From: Rhodopseudomonas palustris HaA2 | GTDB taxonomy: Bacteria > Pseudomonadota > Alphaproteobacteria > Rhizobiales > Xanthobacteraceae | Length of the DNA stretch: 64,000 bases | Direction: 5' to 3' | Assembly: GCF_000013365.1 (NCBI RefSeq) | Contig: NC_007778.1 | Span: 4,526,001-4,590,000, forward strand | Shown: piece after piece, positions 55,862 through 64,000 of the stretch | Position numbering within the stretch: the first letter of the stretch is position 1 | How the letters are laid out: every line of letters begins with the position of its first letter | Made by a program: the position numbers and the translations under genes | Notes under the pieces: model-generated | What the model saw: only the letters and a program-made list of their open reading frames with translations | Told to the model about the DNA's origin: nothing | The model's database searches: none

Positions 55862-56156
55862 CGTGCCGACGTGAAGCGGGGCCAAGTGTCGTTGATATGA
55901 CGCGCTCCGGCCGCCGAGTTCACGCCGCGCATCACCGGGGGTAGCAACTCCACCTGAATGATCGCGATGGATGCATAAATGCTCGTTAGGCGAGCAGGCG
56001 CGTGCGGACGAGTTCAACATGATAACAAAGCATTTCGACAATCGCGCCACCGCATAATCGTTCGATAACCACGGCGGAATCCATTGTCGAAATGACTGGC
56101 CTTCGTATTGCTCCGGGGATTAGTAAGCGCTCTGGCTACCTGGAGGAGTTCAAACC
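55862..56156. promoter_or_regulatory. Gap between hemE and the PilZ-like gene
   Basis: 295 bp, no gene seen. It contains a perfect 12-bp inverted repeat, CATTTCGACAAT (56031-56042) and ATTGTCGAAATG (56083-56094), with a small ATCG-TT-CGAT dyad inside the 40-bp spacer. This sits 63 bp before the PilZ-like gene and is the likely promoter/operator zone or a leader stem-loop. Confidence 0.55.
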
Positions 56157-56888
56157 GTGTCCGTCCGGGCATTTCTCAAGCAACGCGCCGTGAACATCGC
56201 TGTCGGTGGCAATTATTCGCTGGCGAACTGGTACGACCAGAACGGCAAGCCGCGGAACTTCGCCTGCCGGACCAGCCGAGTCTCGCCGTTCCGGATGATC
56301 GTCGACGTGCCGGTCGTCGGCCGCGTCGGCGATGCGATCTCGTCGTATTTCAGCGATTTCGGCAAGCTCGACGGCCATATCAGCGACACCGTTCCGGGCG
56401 GGTTCCTGCTCGAACTCGCGGTCACCCGGGCGATGCGCGAGCGGCTCTCGAACCAATTGAACTGGCTGGAGAAGAAGCTGAACGACCCGGCGATCGTCGA
56501 TGCGAGGGAGCAGGCCCGGATCGTCCCCGCCTGCCCGCATTCCAGCCTGATCATGGCCGACGGCAGCGTGCACACCTGCTTCGTCATCGACATGTCGATT
56601 TCGGGCGTCGCGGTGTCCGCCGACGTTCAGCCCGAGATCGGCACACCGCTGGCGGTCGGCGGCTGCGTCGGCCGCGTCGTCCGCCACCGCAGCGATGGAT
56701 TTGCGGTGAAGTTCAGCGAACTGCAGAACCGCAGCGAATTGGAATGGCGGATCGCCCGGCCGCCGGCACGGAATTCCGTGGCCGAAGCCCGCGTCGAACG
56801 TCTCGCGTCGGAACAGGCGTCGGCAAACTGGACCGATGCCAAGCCCCGGAACGACGACGGCAACCAGACCTTCGTCCTGGACGCTTGA
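56157..56888 (+). CDS. PilZ-like domain protein
   Basis: 243 residues, soluble. The second half carries a PilZ-type segment, CFVIDMSISGVAVSADVQPE (the DxSxxG turn) with VGRVVRHRSDGFAVKFSELQ; the first half has a related but degenerate copy (GHISDTVPGGFLLELAV). The upstream RxxxR arginines typical of c-di-GMP binding are not clear, so nucleotide binding is uncertain. GTG 56157 follows GGAGGAG. The protein stands alone between hemE and bchD (convergent). No photosynthetic role is evident; alternative view: general envelope or motility signalling gene that happens to be in the cluster. Confidence 0.75.
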   Translation: MSVRAFLKQRAVNIAVGGNYSLANWYDQNGKPRNFACRTSRVSPFRMIVDVPVVGRVGDAISSYFSDFGKLDGHISDTVPGGFLLELAVTRAMRERLSNQLNWLEKKLNDPAIVDAREQARIVPACPHSSLIMADGSVHTCFVIDMSISGVAVSADVQPEIGTPLAVGGCVGRVVRHRSDGFAVKFSELQNRSELEWRIARPPARNSVAEARVERLASEQASANWTDAKPRNDDGNQTFVLDA

Positions 56889-56894
56889 CGTCGG

Positions 56895-58655
56895 TCAGCC
56901 CGTCGCCGCAGTGACCGCCTTCGCCAGCACATTGGCGTCCGCATAGGGCATCGGCAGATAGCGCGCGTCCATTTCCTTGGCGAAGGCTTCGGCCTGCGGC
57001 CCCGGCCGCGGCGACATGTCGATCACCACCGCATTGATGCCGGCGACGCGGAATTGCCGCGCCGAGGCCTTGGCGTCTTCCTCGGCCTGCGGCCGGCCCG
57101 GCGCGCCGTCGCGGGCGATGTTGGCGCGGCCGTCGGTGAGCACGATCACGGTCGGGGTCTGGCCCTTGCGCTTGATCGAGTCGGCCAGCATGAAGGCGGC
57201 GTCGAGCCCGGCCGCGAGCGGCGTGCCGCCGCCGCCGGGCAGGCCGGCGAGGCTGCGCTTGGCGCGCGCCAGCGACCGCGTCGGCGGCAGCAGGATCTCG
57301 GCGATGCTCCCGCGGAACGCGATCATCGCCACCTGATCGCGGCGCACGTAGCAATCCGCAAGTAACAACTCGACCGCGCCCTTGGCTTCGGCGAGCCGAT
57401 GTAGCGCCGCGGAGCCGGAAGCATCGACCACGAAGATGGTGATGGTCTCGGTGCGCTGCTTGAAGCGCGCGATCCGGAAATCGTCCTTCTCGACCAGAAT
57501 GCGCGGCGCGCTACCGGAGCGGCCCGCGGCCTGGCGCCGGCGCAGCGGCTGCCAGGGTGCGGCGGCGCGCAGCGTCTCGATGACGTTGAGCTTGGAGCCG
57601 TCGCGCAATTCGCCGCGCACGCTGCCCGTGGGACGCCCGCGCTTCTTCGACTTCTGCAACTGGCCGGCCTTGCCCGCCGAACGTGCGCGGGCGCGGCCGG
57701 CGGAGGCGCGCAGCGCTTCGAGCACGCCGGGCGGCATCGCGGCCTTCACCGCGGCGAGGATCACCTCGTCGAGCGCCTTGTCGATGTCCGGCGTCTGCTG
57801 TTCCTGATCGTTATTCTCTTCCGAATTGTCCTCCGGCGGCGGCTCCGGCGGCGGCGGCTCGGCCTGGTCGGGCTGATCGGCTTGCGGAAACACGGTGGCG
57901 CGCGGCGCCAGCACCAGACGCGCGGCGAGCGTGAGGTCGTCCTGCTCGATGACGACACGATCGAACAGCGCCGCACTCGCCCGCGCCGCGCGGATCGCCA
58001 GCAGCGGCGCGCGCAGCGAGATGATGCCGAGCGCGGCGGCCGCCGTGCAGATCGCCTCGATCTGCGCGCTCTCGACCTTGATCGCGGACAGGCGCGCACG
58101 CGCCGCCATGATGTCGTCGAGCTGGACCGGGAAATCCTCGGTGTCGCGCCAGGCGAACTGATCGAGATCGAGATGGAAGCCGAGCCGGTCGCGCAGGCCG
58201 GCCGGCGCGAACTCGTCCTCGAGGCCTTCGTCGAGCGCCACCACGCCGAACCGCGCCGGCATCCGCAGCGACAGGCCGTCGCGCTCGACCGCGGTCTCCT
58301 GCGCGTCCATCGCGGCGGTCAGATACACGTTGGTCGAGGACTGCATCCGCTCGGCCATCGCCACCACCAGCACGCCGCCATCGGCCTCCGCCAGCAATCC
58401 GCGCTCGGCGACCGGGCGGCCGGCGAGCAGCGTCGCGGACAGATCGAGGCCGCCGAGCAGGCGGCCATCGGCGATGTGCAGCGGCAAGTTCCGATAGGGC
58501 TGCTCAGGGGGCAGCGCGGCGCGCAGCGTCGCCAGCCAGCGGTCGCGCACCGGACCGGCGCGCGAGCGCAGCAGCACGCCGCCGGTGCCGACCGGATCCA
58601 CCGCGAACAACTGCGCCGCGGTCACCGCATCGGACCATGCTGGCGAGATGCTCAT
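56895..58655 (-). CDS. bchD: Magnesium chelatase subunit D
   Basis: 586 residues. AAA-like N-terminal half without a functional P-loop (VDPVGTGGVLLRSRAGPVRD), an acidic proline-rich linker (about 272-305: QAEPPPPEPPPEDNSEENND), and a C-terminal VWA domain with MIDAS residues in TITIFVVDASGSAALHR and VLTDGRANI. Forms the ATPase platform with BchI. Starts within the last bases of bchI (four-base overlap). Confidence 0.96.
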   Translation of the reverse strand: MSISPAWSDAVTAAQLFAVDPVGTGGVLLRSRAGPVRDRWLATLRAALPPEQPYRNLPLHIADGRLLGGLDLSATLLAGRPVAERGLLAEADGGVLVVAMAERMQSSTNVYLTAAMDAQETAVERDGLSLRMPARFGVVALDEGLEDEFAPAGLRDRLGFHLDLDQFAWRDTEDFPVQLDDIMAARARLSAIKVESAQIEAICTAAAALGIISLRAPLLAIRAARASAALFDRVVIEQDDLTLAARLVLAPRATVFPQADQPDQAEPPPPEPPPEDNSEENNDQEQQTPDIDKALDEVILAAVKAAMPPGVLEALRASAGRARARSAGKAGQLQKSKKRGRPTGSVRGELRDGSKLNVIETLRAAAPWQPLRRRQAAGRSGSAPRILVEKDDFRIARFKQRTETITIFVVDASGSAALHRLAEAKGAVELLLADCYVRRDQVAMIAFRGSIAEILLPPTRSLARAKRSLAGLPGGGGTPLAAGLDAAFMLADSIKRKGQTPTVIVLTDGRANIARDGAPGRPQAEEDAKASARQFRVAGINAVVIDMSPRPGPQAEAFAKEMDARYLPMPYADANVLAKAVTAATG

Positions 58656-59674
58656 CCGAAGATTTCAGCGAGCGCCCGATCGACACGAACGCTCGATCCG
58701 GCGTCGTCCAGAGGATTGCGGCGCAGCCGATGCCGCAGCGCCGACGGCGCGATCCGCTTCAGATGATCGTCGGTGACGATCTTGTCGTGTTCCAAGGCCG
58801 CGAGCGCACGGGCCGCGCGCATCAAGGTGAGTTCGCCGCGCAGGCCGTCGGTGCCGAGCGCCATGCACAATTTGGCGGCGCGCTCCAGCGCGGCGTCGGG
58901 CACGCTGACATCGGGCAGCCGATCCTTGGCCTGGGTGATCTTGCGGCGCAGCTTGGCTTCTTCCTTCGACCAATGCTCGAGGAAGGCCGCAGAATCGTTT
59001 TCGAACGCATCGCGGCGGCGGACCACCTCGATCCGCTCCGGCAGCGTGTCGGGCGTCTTGACCTCGACCGACATGCCGAACCGGTCGAGCAATTGCGGAC
59101 GCAGCTCGCCCTCTTCCGGGTTGCCGGTGCCGACCAGCACGAAGCGCGCCGGATGGCGGATGCTGAGGCCTTCGCGCTCCACCACGTTCTCGCCGGAGGC
59201 AGCGACGTCGAGCAGCAGATCGACCAGATGATCTTCGAGCAGATTGGCTTCGTCGATGTAGAGGAAGCCGCGATGCGCCCGCGCCAGCAGGCCGGGCTCG
59301 AACGCCTTCTCGCCCTTGGCCAGCGCGCGTTCGAGATCGAGCGCGCCGACGACGCGGTCCTCGGTGGCGCCGAGCGGCAGATCGACCACCGGCACCGGCA
59401 CCTGCGCGGTCTTGATCTTGCCGTGCTTGGCCTTCTCCTGGCACTCCTCGCAGAACCGCGGGGGCAGATCCGGATCGCAATTGTAGCGGCAGCCGACCAC
59501 GGTCTTCATCTTCGGCAGCAAGGCCGCGAGCGCACGCACCGCGGTCGATTTGCCGGCGCCGCGATCGCCGAACGCCAGCACGCCGCCGACCTTCTGATCG
59601 ATCGCCGCGATCAGCAGCGCGAGCTTCATCTCTTCCTGGCCGACGATGGCTGAGAACGGGAATACGGTCGCCAT
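58652..59674 (-). CDS. bchI: Magnesium chelatase ATPase subunit I
   Basis: 340 residues, AAA+ ATPase. Walker A GDRGAGKSTAVRALAALL, Walker B FLYIDEANLLEDHLVDLLLD, sensor region VGTGNPEEGELRPQLLDRFG. A Cys-rich loop C-x4-C-x8-C-x2-C (GCRYNCDPDLPPRFCEECQE) follows the Walker A region, a pattern common in proteobacterial BchI and possibly metal-binding or redox-active. ATG 59674 is used; a GTG at 59686 overlaps the hemC stop. Confidence 0.96.
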   Translation of the reverse strand: MATVFPFSAIVGQEEMKLALLIAAIDQKVGGVLAFGDRGAGKSTAVRALAALLPKMKTVVGCRYNCDPDLPPRFCEECQEKAKHGKIKTAQVPVPVVDLPLGATEDRVVGALDLERALAKGEKAFEPGLLARAHRGFLYIDEANLLEDHLVDLLLDVAASGENVVEREGLSIRHPARFVLVGTGNPEEGELRPQLLDRFGMSVEVKTPDTLPERIEVVRRRDAFENDSAAFLEHWSKEEAKLRRKITQAKDRLPDVSVPDAALERAAKLCMALGTDGLRGELTLMRAARALAALEHDKIVTDDHLKRIAPSALRHRLRRNPLDDAGSSVRVDRALAEIFG

Positions 59675-59682
59675 GGGATGAG

Positions 59683-60675
59683 TCACTCCGGCCGCGTTTT
59701 TTCGATGATCGCGGCGGCGCCCTTGTCCAGCAGATCAAGACCGACCGTACGACCGAGTTCGCGGGGCCGATTGGCCGGACCGGTGCGCGTCGCCTCGATG
59801 AACAATCCGCCCGCCTCGTCGAGCACCGAGGCGCTCAGCGTCATCTCCGAGCCGTTGATGGTGGAATAGGCGGCCATCGGCGAATTGCAGTGGCCGTTCA
59901 GCACCCACAGCACCTCGCGCTCGGCGTCGCAGAACAGCCGCGCCTTGGGATCGTCGATCAGCGCCAGATATTTGCGGGTCTGCCACTCGTGAACCGGGCA
60001 CTCGACCGCGACGATGCCCTGCCCCGCGGCCGGCAACATCTCCTGCGGCGTGAAGTCGTGGACGATGCGGTCGACGAAGCCGACGCGCTCGAGCCCGGAG
60101 CGCGCCATGATCAGCGCATCGGCCGGGCCGACCTCGCCGCCGTCGGGCATCCGCTGCTTCTCGCGATTGTCGAGCTTGCGGATGCGGGTGTCTGCCGCGC
60201 CGCGGAAATGAATCACCTCGACTTCGGGGAACAGCCGCTTGGCATAGGCCGCGCGCCGCACCGCATTGGTGCCGATGGTGTAGCCCTTGCCGCGCGACGC
60301 CTTCAGTTCGTCGAGCGTCAGCCCCTTGCGCAACACCATCGAATCGTTGGCCGGATCGCGCGCCAGCGTGGCTGCGACGATCAGTCCGGGGGTTTCCTCG
60401 TTGGCGGGCATGTCCTTCAGCGAGTGCATCGCGCAATGCAGCTCGCCGCGCAGCATCGCGGCACGGATCTCGGCGACGAAAGCGCCGCCCTTGCCGCCGT
60501 GCGGCAACAGCTTGCTGACCTGGTCGCTGTCGCCGACGGTTTCGAACCTGACGATCTCGGGATCGAGTTCGCTCGCGGCTGCGCGCAACTGGTTGGCAAT
60601 GTCCTCGGTCTGGGCAAGCGCCATCACGCTCTTGCGCGTCCCAATGCGGACTGGAATTTTCACCACATGCTCCAT
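59683..60675 (-). CDS. hemC: Porphobilinogen deaminase (hydroxymethylbilane synthase)
   Basis: 330 residues, polymerises four porphobilinogens to hydroxymethylbilane. VRIGTRKSVMALAQTEDIAN, HCAMHSLKDMPANEETPGLI (catalytic Asp region follows), GTNAVRRAAYAKRLFPEVEV, and the dipyrromethane cofactor Cys in LNGHCNSPMAAYS. The motif around the cofactor Cys (GHCNSP) differs a little from the usual G-C-x-x-P-I. ATG 60675 is chosen; the open frame further upstream has no similarity. It directly precedes bchI, giving a hemC-bchI-bchD operon. Confidence 0.92.
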   Translation of the reverse strand: MEHVVKIPVRIGTRKSVMALAQTEDIANQLRAAASELDPEIVRFETVGDSDQVSKLLPHGGKGGAFVAEIRAAMLRGELHCAMHSLKDMPANEETPGLIVAATLARDPANDSMVLRKGLTLDELKASRGKGYTIGTNAVRRAAYAKRLFPEVEVIHFRGAADTRIRKLDNREKQRMPDGGEVGPADALIMARSGLERVGFVDRIVHDFTPQEMLPAAGQGIVAVECPVHEWQTRKYLALIDDPKARLFCDAEREVLWVLNGHCNSPMAAYSTINGSEMTLSASVLDEAGGLFIEATRTGPANRPRELGRTVGLDLLDKGAAAIIEKTRPE

Positions 60676-60923
60676 TCGACGACCGCGAAGGGCCCGCGGC
60701 GACTGACGGTCGAACCATACCAGTCCGAACCAGATTGCAAACAGATGACCACCGGATTTTTCGTCAGACCCCGGCCGGGTGCCATGGTCGTTGATTTCGA
60801 ACAAGTCCGGAGCCAGCGACGGCTTGACGCTGCCTGCGCAGGTAAAACCTTTCGGCTTCTGTCCATCGCGCTGCAATGCTACTCAAGTCAACCAGCGCAA
60901 TGTTGAGCAAGGTCAAACCCCCT
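60676..60923. promoter_or_regulatory. Divergent region between hemC and the DUF3422 gene
   Basis: 248 bp between hemC and the chosen DUF3422 start. A 14-bp FNR/FixK-like box TTGATTTCGAACAA (60791-60804) lies 116 bp before hemC, fitting TTGAT-N4-ATCAA at nine of ten positions. No PpsR-type palindrome was seen here, in contrast to other bch operons. Confidence 0.45.
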
Positions 60924-62237
60924 ATGACGGCTGAAGTTCTGATCGGTGATGGCGATGGTAGACTTTCGCCGCATCCACTGCGGGCGGCCGTCTTGGGCGA
61001 GGTTCACGCGCGCCCGTTCACTGCGCTCGCAGTGCCGGCGCGGGTGCTGCATTTCGCGTTCGACACCTCGGGCGAGAAGGCCAAGGCCGATCGCATCGCG
61101 CTGACGAAATTCTGCGAATCACGCGGGCTGCAGCCGCCGCCGTCCAACGAGAAGCATCACCGCGCCTCGTTCGGCACGACCATGCTGCGCTGGGAACAGC
61201 ATTCCGAATTCACCACCTACACCTGGGAATTCACCGCCGACCCGGTCGCGATGCCGTTTCATCCGGAGGCCTCGTCGCTGGCTTCGCCGATGCGGCTGGT
61301 GCCCCAGCCCGGGCCGTTGCTGGTCGCGGTCGATCTGCATGCGCTGCCGGACGATCCGCCGCGCACCGCGCCGGAGCGATTGTTCGATCGCGCCAGCCTC
61401 GCTGTCGCGGAGAATTCCGACGGCGCGGCGGTCTATGCCACCGATTTCCAGCCCGGTCCCTCGGGCTTCGTGCGGGTGCTGGTGATCGATCGCGGCATGG
61501 CGCCGGAGCGCGCCGGAGCGCTGGTGCAGCGTGTGCTCGAAATCGAGACCTATCGCACGCTGGCGCTGCTCGGCCTGCCGGAAGCGCAGCGGCTCGGTCC
61601 CTCGATCAGCAACGGCGAGCGCCGCCTCGCCGAAGTCACCGCCGAAATGCGCAAGGCGGCCGATCTCGCCATCAACAACAGACTGCTGCAGGAACTGACC
61701 GAACTCGCCGCCGAGGTCGAAGCCGGCGCCGCCGCCAGTCTGGGCCGCTTCAGCGCCAGCCGCGCCTATGAAGAGATCATGACCGGCCGGCTGGCGACGC
61801 TCGGCGAACGCAAGGTCGGCGGCCTGCCGACCTGGTCGTCGTTCCTCGCCCGCCGGATGAAGCCGGCGATGCGCACCTGCACCACCACCGAGGCGCGACA
61901 ATCCGACCTGTCGCTGAAACTCGCCCGCGCCGCCAACCTGCTGCGAACCCGCGTCGACGTCGAGCTCGAACATCAGAATCAAGAGCTGCTGAAATCGATG
62001 AACGCGCGGACGCGGCTGCAATTGCGGCTGCAGGCCACCGTCGAAGGCCTCTCCACCGCGGCGATCACCTACTACGTGGTCGGGCTGTTCGGTTATTTGG
62101 TGAAGGGTCTGCACGATTCCGGCCAGATCACGGTCGAGCCGAGCCTCGTCACCGCGGGTTTCGTGCCGATCGCCGCGTTCTCGATCTGGTGGACGGTGCG
62201 CAGCATCCGCAGGAAACACATCGCGAGCGAGGATTGA
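60924..62237 (+). CDS. DUF3422 family membrane-associated protein
   Basis: 437 residues. HPLRAAVLGEVHARPFTALA at the N-terminus and LRTRVDVELEHQNQELLKSM before two C-terminal hydrophobic segments (TAAITYYVVGLFGYLVKGLH; LVTAGFVPIAAFSIWWTVRS) fit the DUF3422 family. A helical, probably coiled-coil middle (LAEVTAEMRKAADLAINNRL) precedes them. Function is not known; the family is common in alpha- and betaproteobacteria outside PGCs. Starts at 60900 or 60876 are also possible. The stop overlaps the next start by one base. Confidence 0.82.
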   Translation: MTAEVLIGDGDGRLSPHPLRAAVLGEVHARPFTALAVPARVLHFAFDTSGEKAKADRIALTKFCESRGLQPPPSNEKHHRASFGTTMLRWEQHSEFTTYTWEFTADPVAMPFHPEASSLASPMRLVPQPGPLLVAVDLHALPDDPPRTAPERLFDRASLAVAENSDGAAVYATDFQPGPSGFVRVLVIDRGMAPERAGALVQRVLEIETYRTLALLGLPEAQRLGPSISNGERRLAEVTAEMRKAADLAINNRLLQELTELAAEVEAGAAASLGRFSASRAYEEIMTGRLATLGERKVGGLPTWSSFLARRMKPAMRTCTTTEARQSDLSLKLARAANLLRTRVDVELEHQNQELLKSMNARTRLQLRLQATVEGLSTAAITYYVVGLFGYLVKGLHDSGQITVEPSLVTAGFVPIAAFSIWWTVRSIRRKHIASED

Positions 62238-63847
62238 TGACCATCGCCGCCAGGTCGACACTCGCGCGGCTGCTCGTCGCCCTCGTCGCGGTGATCGCGA
62301 TCGCCACCGCCTTGTGGCAATTGCATCGCGCCAGCGGCGACCTGATCGTCACCCATGCGCGCGTCGGCCAGACGCCGGTGTCGGTGTTCCGCGAGCCGAC
62401 CACCACGCGCGCGCCGGTGGTGGTGATCGCGCACGGCTTCGCCGGCTCGCAACAACTCATGCAGCCGTTCGCCCAGACGCTGGCGCGCAACGGTTATATC
62501 GCGGTGACGTTCGATTTCACCGGCCACGGCCGCAACCCCGTGACGATGGTCGGCGACGTCGACGAGCCGACAAAAATCACCGGCGTGCTGGTCGACGACC
62601 TCGCCCGGGTCACCGACTACGCCCGCGCGCTGCCGCAAAGCGACGGCCGCGCCGCGGTGCTCGGGCATTCGATGGCGTCCGACATCGTCGTCGCCTATGC
62701 GGTGGCGCATCCGGAGATCACCGCCACCGTCGCGGTGTCGGTGTTCACCCGCAAATCGACGCCGACCCTGCCGCACAATCTGCTGGTGATCGTCGGCGAC
62801 TGGGAACCGCAGATGCTGAAGGACGAGGGCCTCCGCATCGTCGATCAAGTCGCCGGCGGCGGGGCGGTGGCCGGGCGGAGCTATGGCAGCTTCGCCGACG
62901 GCACCGCGCGGCGCGTGGCGTTCTCGTCCGGAGTCGAACATATCGGCGTGCTGTACAGCCAGGACAGCATGCGCGAATCGCTGCAATGGATGAACGAATC
63001 GTTCGGCCGGCAAAGCGCGGGCTGGATCGATCGCCGCCCGGTCTGGCTGGCGCTGCTGTTCGGCGGATTGATCGCGATGGCCTGGCCGCTGTCGAAGCTG
63101 CTGCCGCAAGCGGCGCCGCTGCCGATGGGAGCCAGTCTGGCGTGGAAACCGTTGCTGATCGCCGCAATCGTCCCCGCCGTGCTGACGCCGCTGATCCTCT
63201 GGAAGGCGCCGACCGACTTCCTGACCATCCTGCTCGGCGACTATCTGACGTTGCACTTTCTGCTGTACGGCGCTTTGACCGCCGCGATCCTGCTGCTGAT
63301 CCGCCGGCGCGGCCGCAAGGCGCATTCTCAGGCCCATGCTTCCACGCATCACGCGCCCGGACTGGAGCGACTGGAGTCGCTGCCCGACCCCGCGCATCCG
63401 CGCGTCGCAATCACGGCGCTGGTGATCGCGTCGGTGGCGGCGATCGCCTACAACATCATCGGCTTCGGCGTGCCGCTCGACACTTACGCATTCTCGTTCA
63501 TGCCGATCGAACCGCGGCTGCATCTGATCGCCGCGGTCGCCTGCGGCACGGTTCCGTATTTTCTCACCGCGGAATGGATGGCGCATGGCACGGGCGCCAG
63601 ACGCGGTGCCTATGCGCTGGCGAAATTCTGCTTCCTCGCCTCGCTCGCCGCCGCCGTCGCGCTCAATCTGCAGAAGCTGTTCTTCCTGATCATCATCGTG
63701 CCGGCGATCCTGCTGTTGTTCATCGCCTTCGGCGTGATCAGCAACTGGACCTACAAGGCGACCAACCACCCCCTCCCCGGCGCGCTCGCCAATGCGATCC
63801 TGTTCGCCTGGGCGATCGCGGTGACGTTCCCGATGGTGATCCGCTGA
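62237..63847 (+). CDS. Membrane-anchored alpha/beta hydrolase with C-terminal transmembrane domain
   Basis: 536 residues. N-terminal anchor (LLVALVAVIAIATALWQLHR), then a hydrolase domain with VVVIAHGFAGSQQLMQPFAQ, FDFTGHGRNPVTMV and nucleophile Ser in AAVLGHSMASDIVVAYAV, followed from about residue 275 by some seven membrane helices up to the C-terminus (LLLFIAFGVISNWTYKATNH, AILFAWAIAVTFPMVIR). The fusion of hydrolase and polytopic membrane domain is unusual; substrate unknown. Overlaps both neighbours by one base. Confidence 0.82.
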   Translation: MTIAARSTLARLLVALVAVIAIATALWQLHRASGDLIVTHARVGQTPVSVFREPTTTRAPVVVIAHGFAGSQQLMQPFAQTLARNGYIAVTFDFTGHGRNPVTMVGDVDEPTKITGVLVDDLARVTDYARALPQSDGRAAVLGHSMASDIVVAYAVAHPEITATVAVSVFTRKSTPTLPHNLLVIVGDWEPQMLKDEGLRIVDQVAGGGAVAGRSYGSFADGTARRVAFSSGVEHIGVLYSQDSMRESLQWMNESFGRQSAGWIDRRPVWLALLFGGLIAMAWPLSKLLPQAAPLPMGASLAWKPLLIAAIVPAVLTPLILWKAPTDFLTILLGDYLTLHFLLYGALTAAILLLIRRRGRKAHSQAHASTHHAPGLERLESLPDPAHPRVAITALVIASVAAIAYNIIGFGVPLDTYAFSFMPIEPRLHLIAAVACGTVPYFLTAEWMAHGTGARRGAYALAKFCFLASLAAAVALNLQKLFFLIIIVPAILLLFIAFGVISNWTYKATNHPLPGALANAILFAWAIAVTFPMVIR

Positions 63848-64000
63848 TGCAGATCGAGCTCTGGCCGGCAGGCGGCGAACGGCGCTGGCGCCTGGTCACC
63901 GACGCGGTGATGGGCGGGGTCTCGCGGGGCACGCTGCAGGCGACCGAGCTCCACGGCCGTCTTGCGGCGCGGATGCGCGGCGCGGTGTCGACCGAGAACA
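63847..64000 (+). CDS. CIA30-family protein (5' part; runs off the window)
   Basis: The first 51 residues are visible: MQIELWPAGGERRWRLVTDA and MGGVSRGTLQATELHGRLAA. The segment W-x-x-V-T-D-A-V-M-G-G-V-S resembles the start of CIA30 (complex I intermediate-associated protein 30) domain proteins. ATG 63847 shares one base with the hydrolase stop. Too little is present for more. Confidence 0.6.
   Translation, partial: MQIELWPAGGERRWRLVTDAVMGGVSRGTLQATELHGRLAARMRGAVSTEN

Noticed and set aside
62093-63769. 558-codon minus-strand open frame
   Set aside because: Antisense to the hydrolase/membrane protein; extremely rich in Arg, Gln, Asp and His with no domain.

Overview
This window is almost certainly chromosomal DNA of a Rhodopseudomonas palustris-like purple non-sulfur alphaproteobacterium. 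It holds a nearly complete photosynthesis gene cluster (PGC) flanked on the left by the form I RuBisCO (cbb) regulatory locus. The main clues are a form I cbbL next to a three-protein CbbRRS phosphorelay and cbbR, a kinase-less bacteriophytochrome followed by one of two ppsR paralogues, pufBALM without a pufC, spirilloxanthin-type crt genes without crtA, high GC content, and palindromic intergenic repeats of a kind seen in Bradyrhizobiaceae. No tRNA, rRNA, CRISPR array, transposase or prophage gene was seen.

Layout. 1-7414: 5' part of cbbL, then a divergent CO2-fixation control locus (hybrid sensor kinase, two response regulators without DNA-binding domains, LysR regulator CbbR). 7532-23375, all minus strand: a tightly packed 14-gene run, bchF-bchN-bchB-bchH-bchL-bchM-lhaA-puhA-puhB-puhC-bciE-acsF-puhE-hemA, ending in a terminator. 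23447-29271: sensory module with a cobalamin-type antirepressor (aerR), heme oxygenase (hmuO), ppsR2 and bphP. 29272-35547: cycA (cytochrome c2), then on the minus strand ppsR1-bchG-(PucC-like)-bchP-tspO-small membrane protein. 35784-45761, minus strand: the superoperon crtE-crtF-bchC-bchX-bchY-bchZ-pufQ-pufB-pufA-pufL-pufM. 45854-48433: crtD-crtC on the plus strand. 48485-54654: two tiny related membrane-protein genes, hemF, crtB/crtI, bchO and a second alpha/beta hydrolase. 54766-60675: hemE and a PilZ-like protein on the plus strand, and hemC-bchI-bchD on the minus strand. 60924-64000: genes outside the photosynthesis theme (DUF3422, membrane alpha/beta hydrolase, partial CIA30 protein).

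How the genes work together. hemA, hemC, hemE and hemF feed the tetrapyrrole trunk. BchI/D/H insert Mg, and BchM and AcsF (with its probable partner BciE) build the fifth ring. BchL/N/B, BchF, BchX/Y/Z and BchC convert chlorophyllide to bacteriochlorophyllide, and BchG and BchP add and reduce the tail. CrtE/B/I/C/D/F make spirilloxanthin-type carotenoids. PufL/M, PuhA and LH1 (PufB/A) form the core complex, with PuhB/C/E, LhaA, PufQ and a PucC-like protein as assembly factors. Cytochrome c2 re-reduces the reaction centre. Exact TGT-N12-ACA palindromes, the PpsR/CrtJ operator pattern, lie upstream of bchF, bchC, crtE/crtD, crtI (two copies) and cycA. This suggests one light/redox regulon controlled by BphP, AerR and the two PpsR proteins. 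The adjacent cbb locus supplies the electron sink (CO2 fixation).
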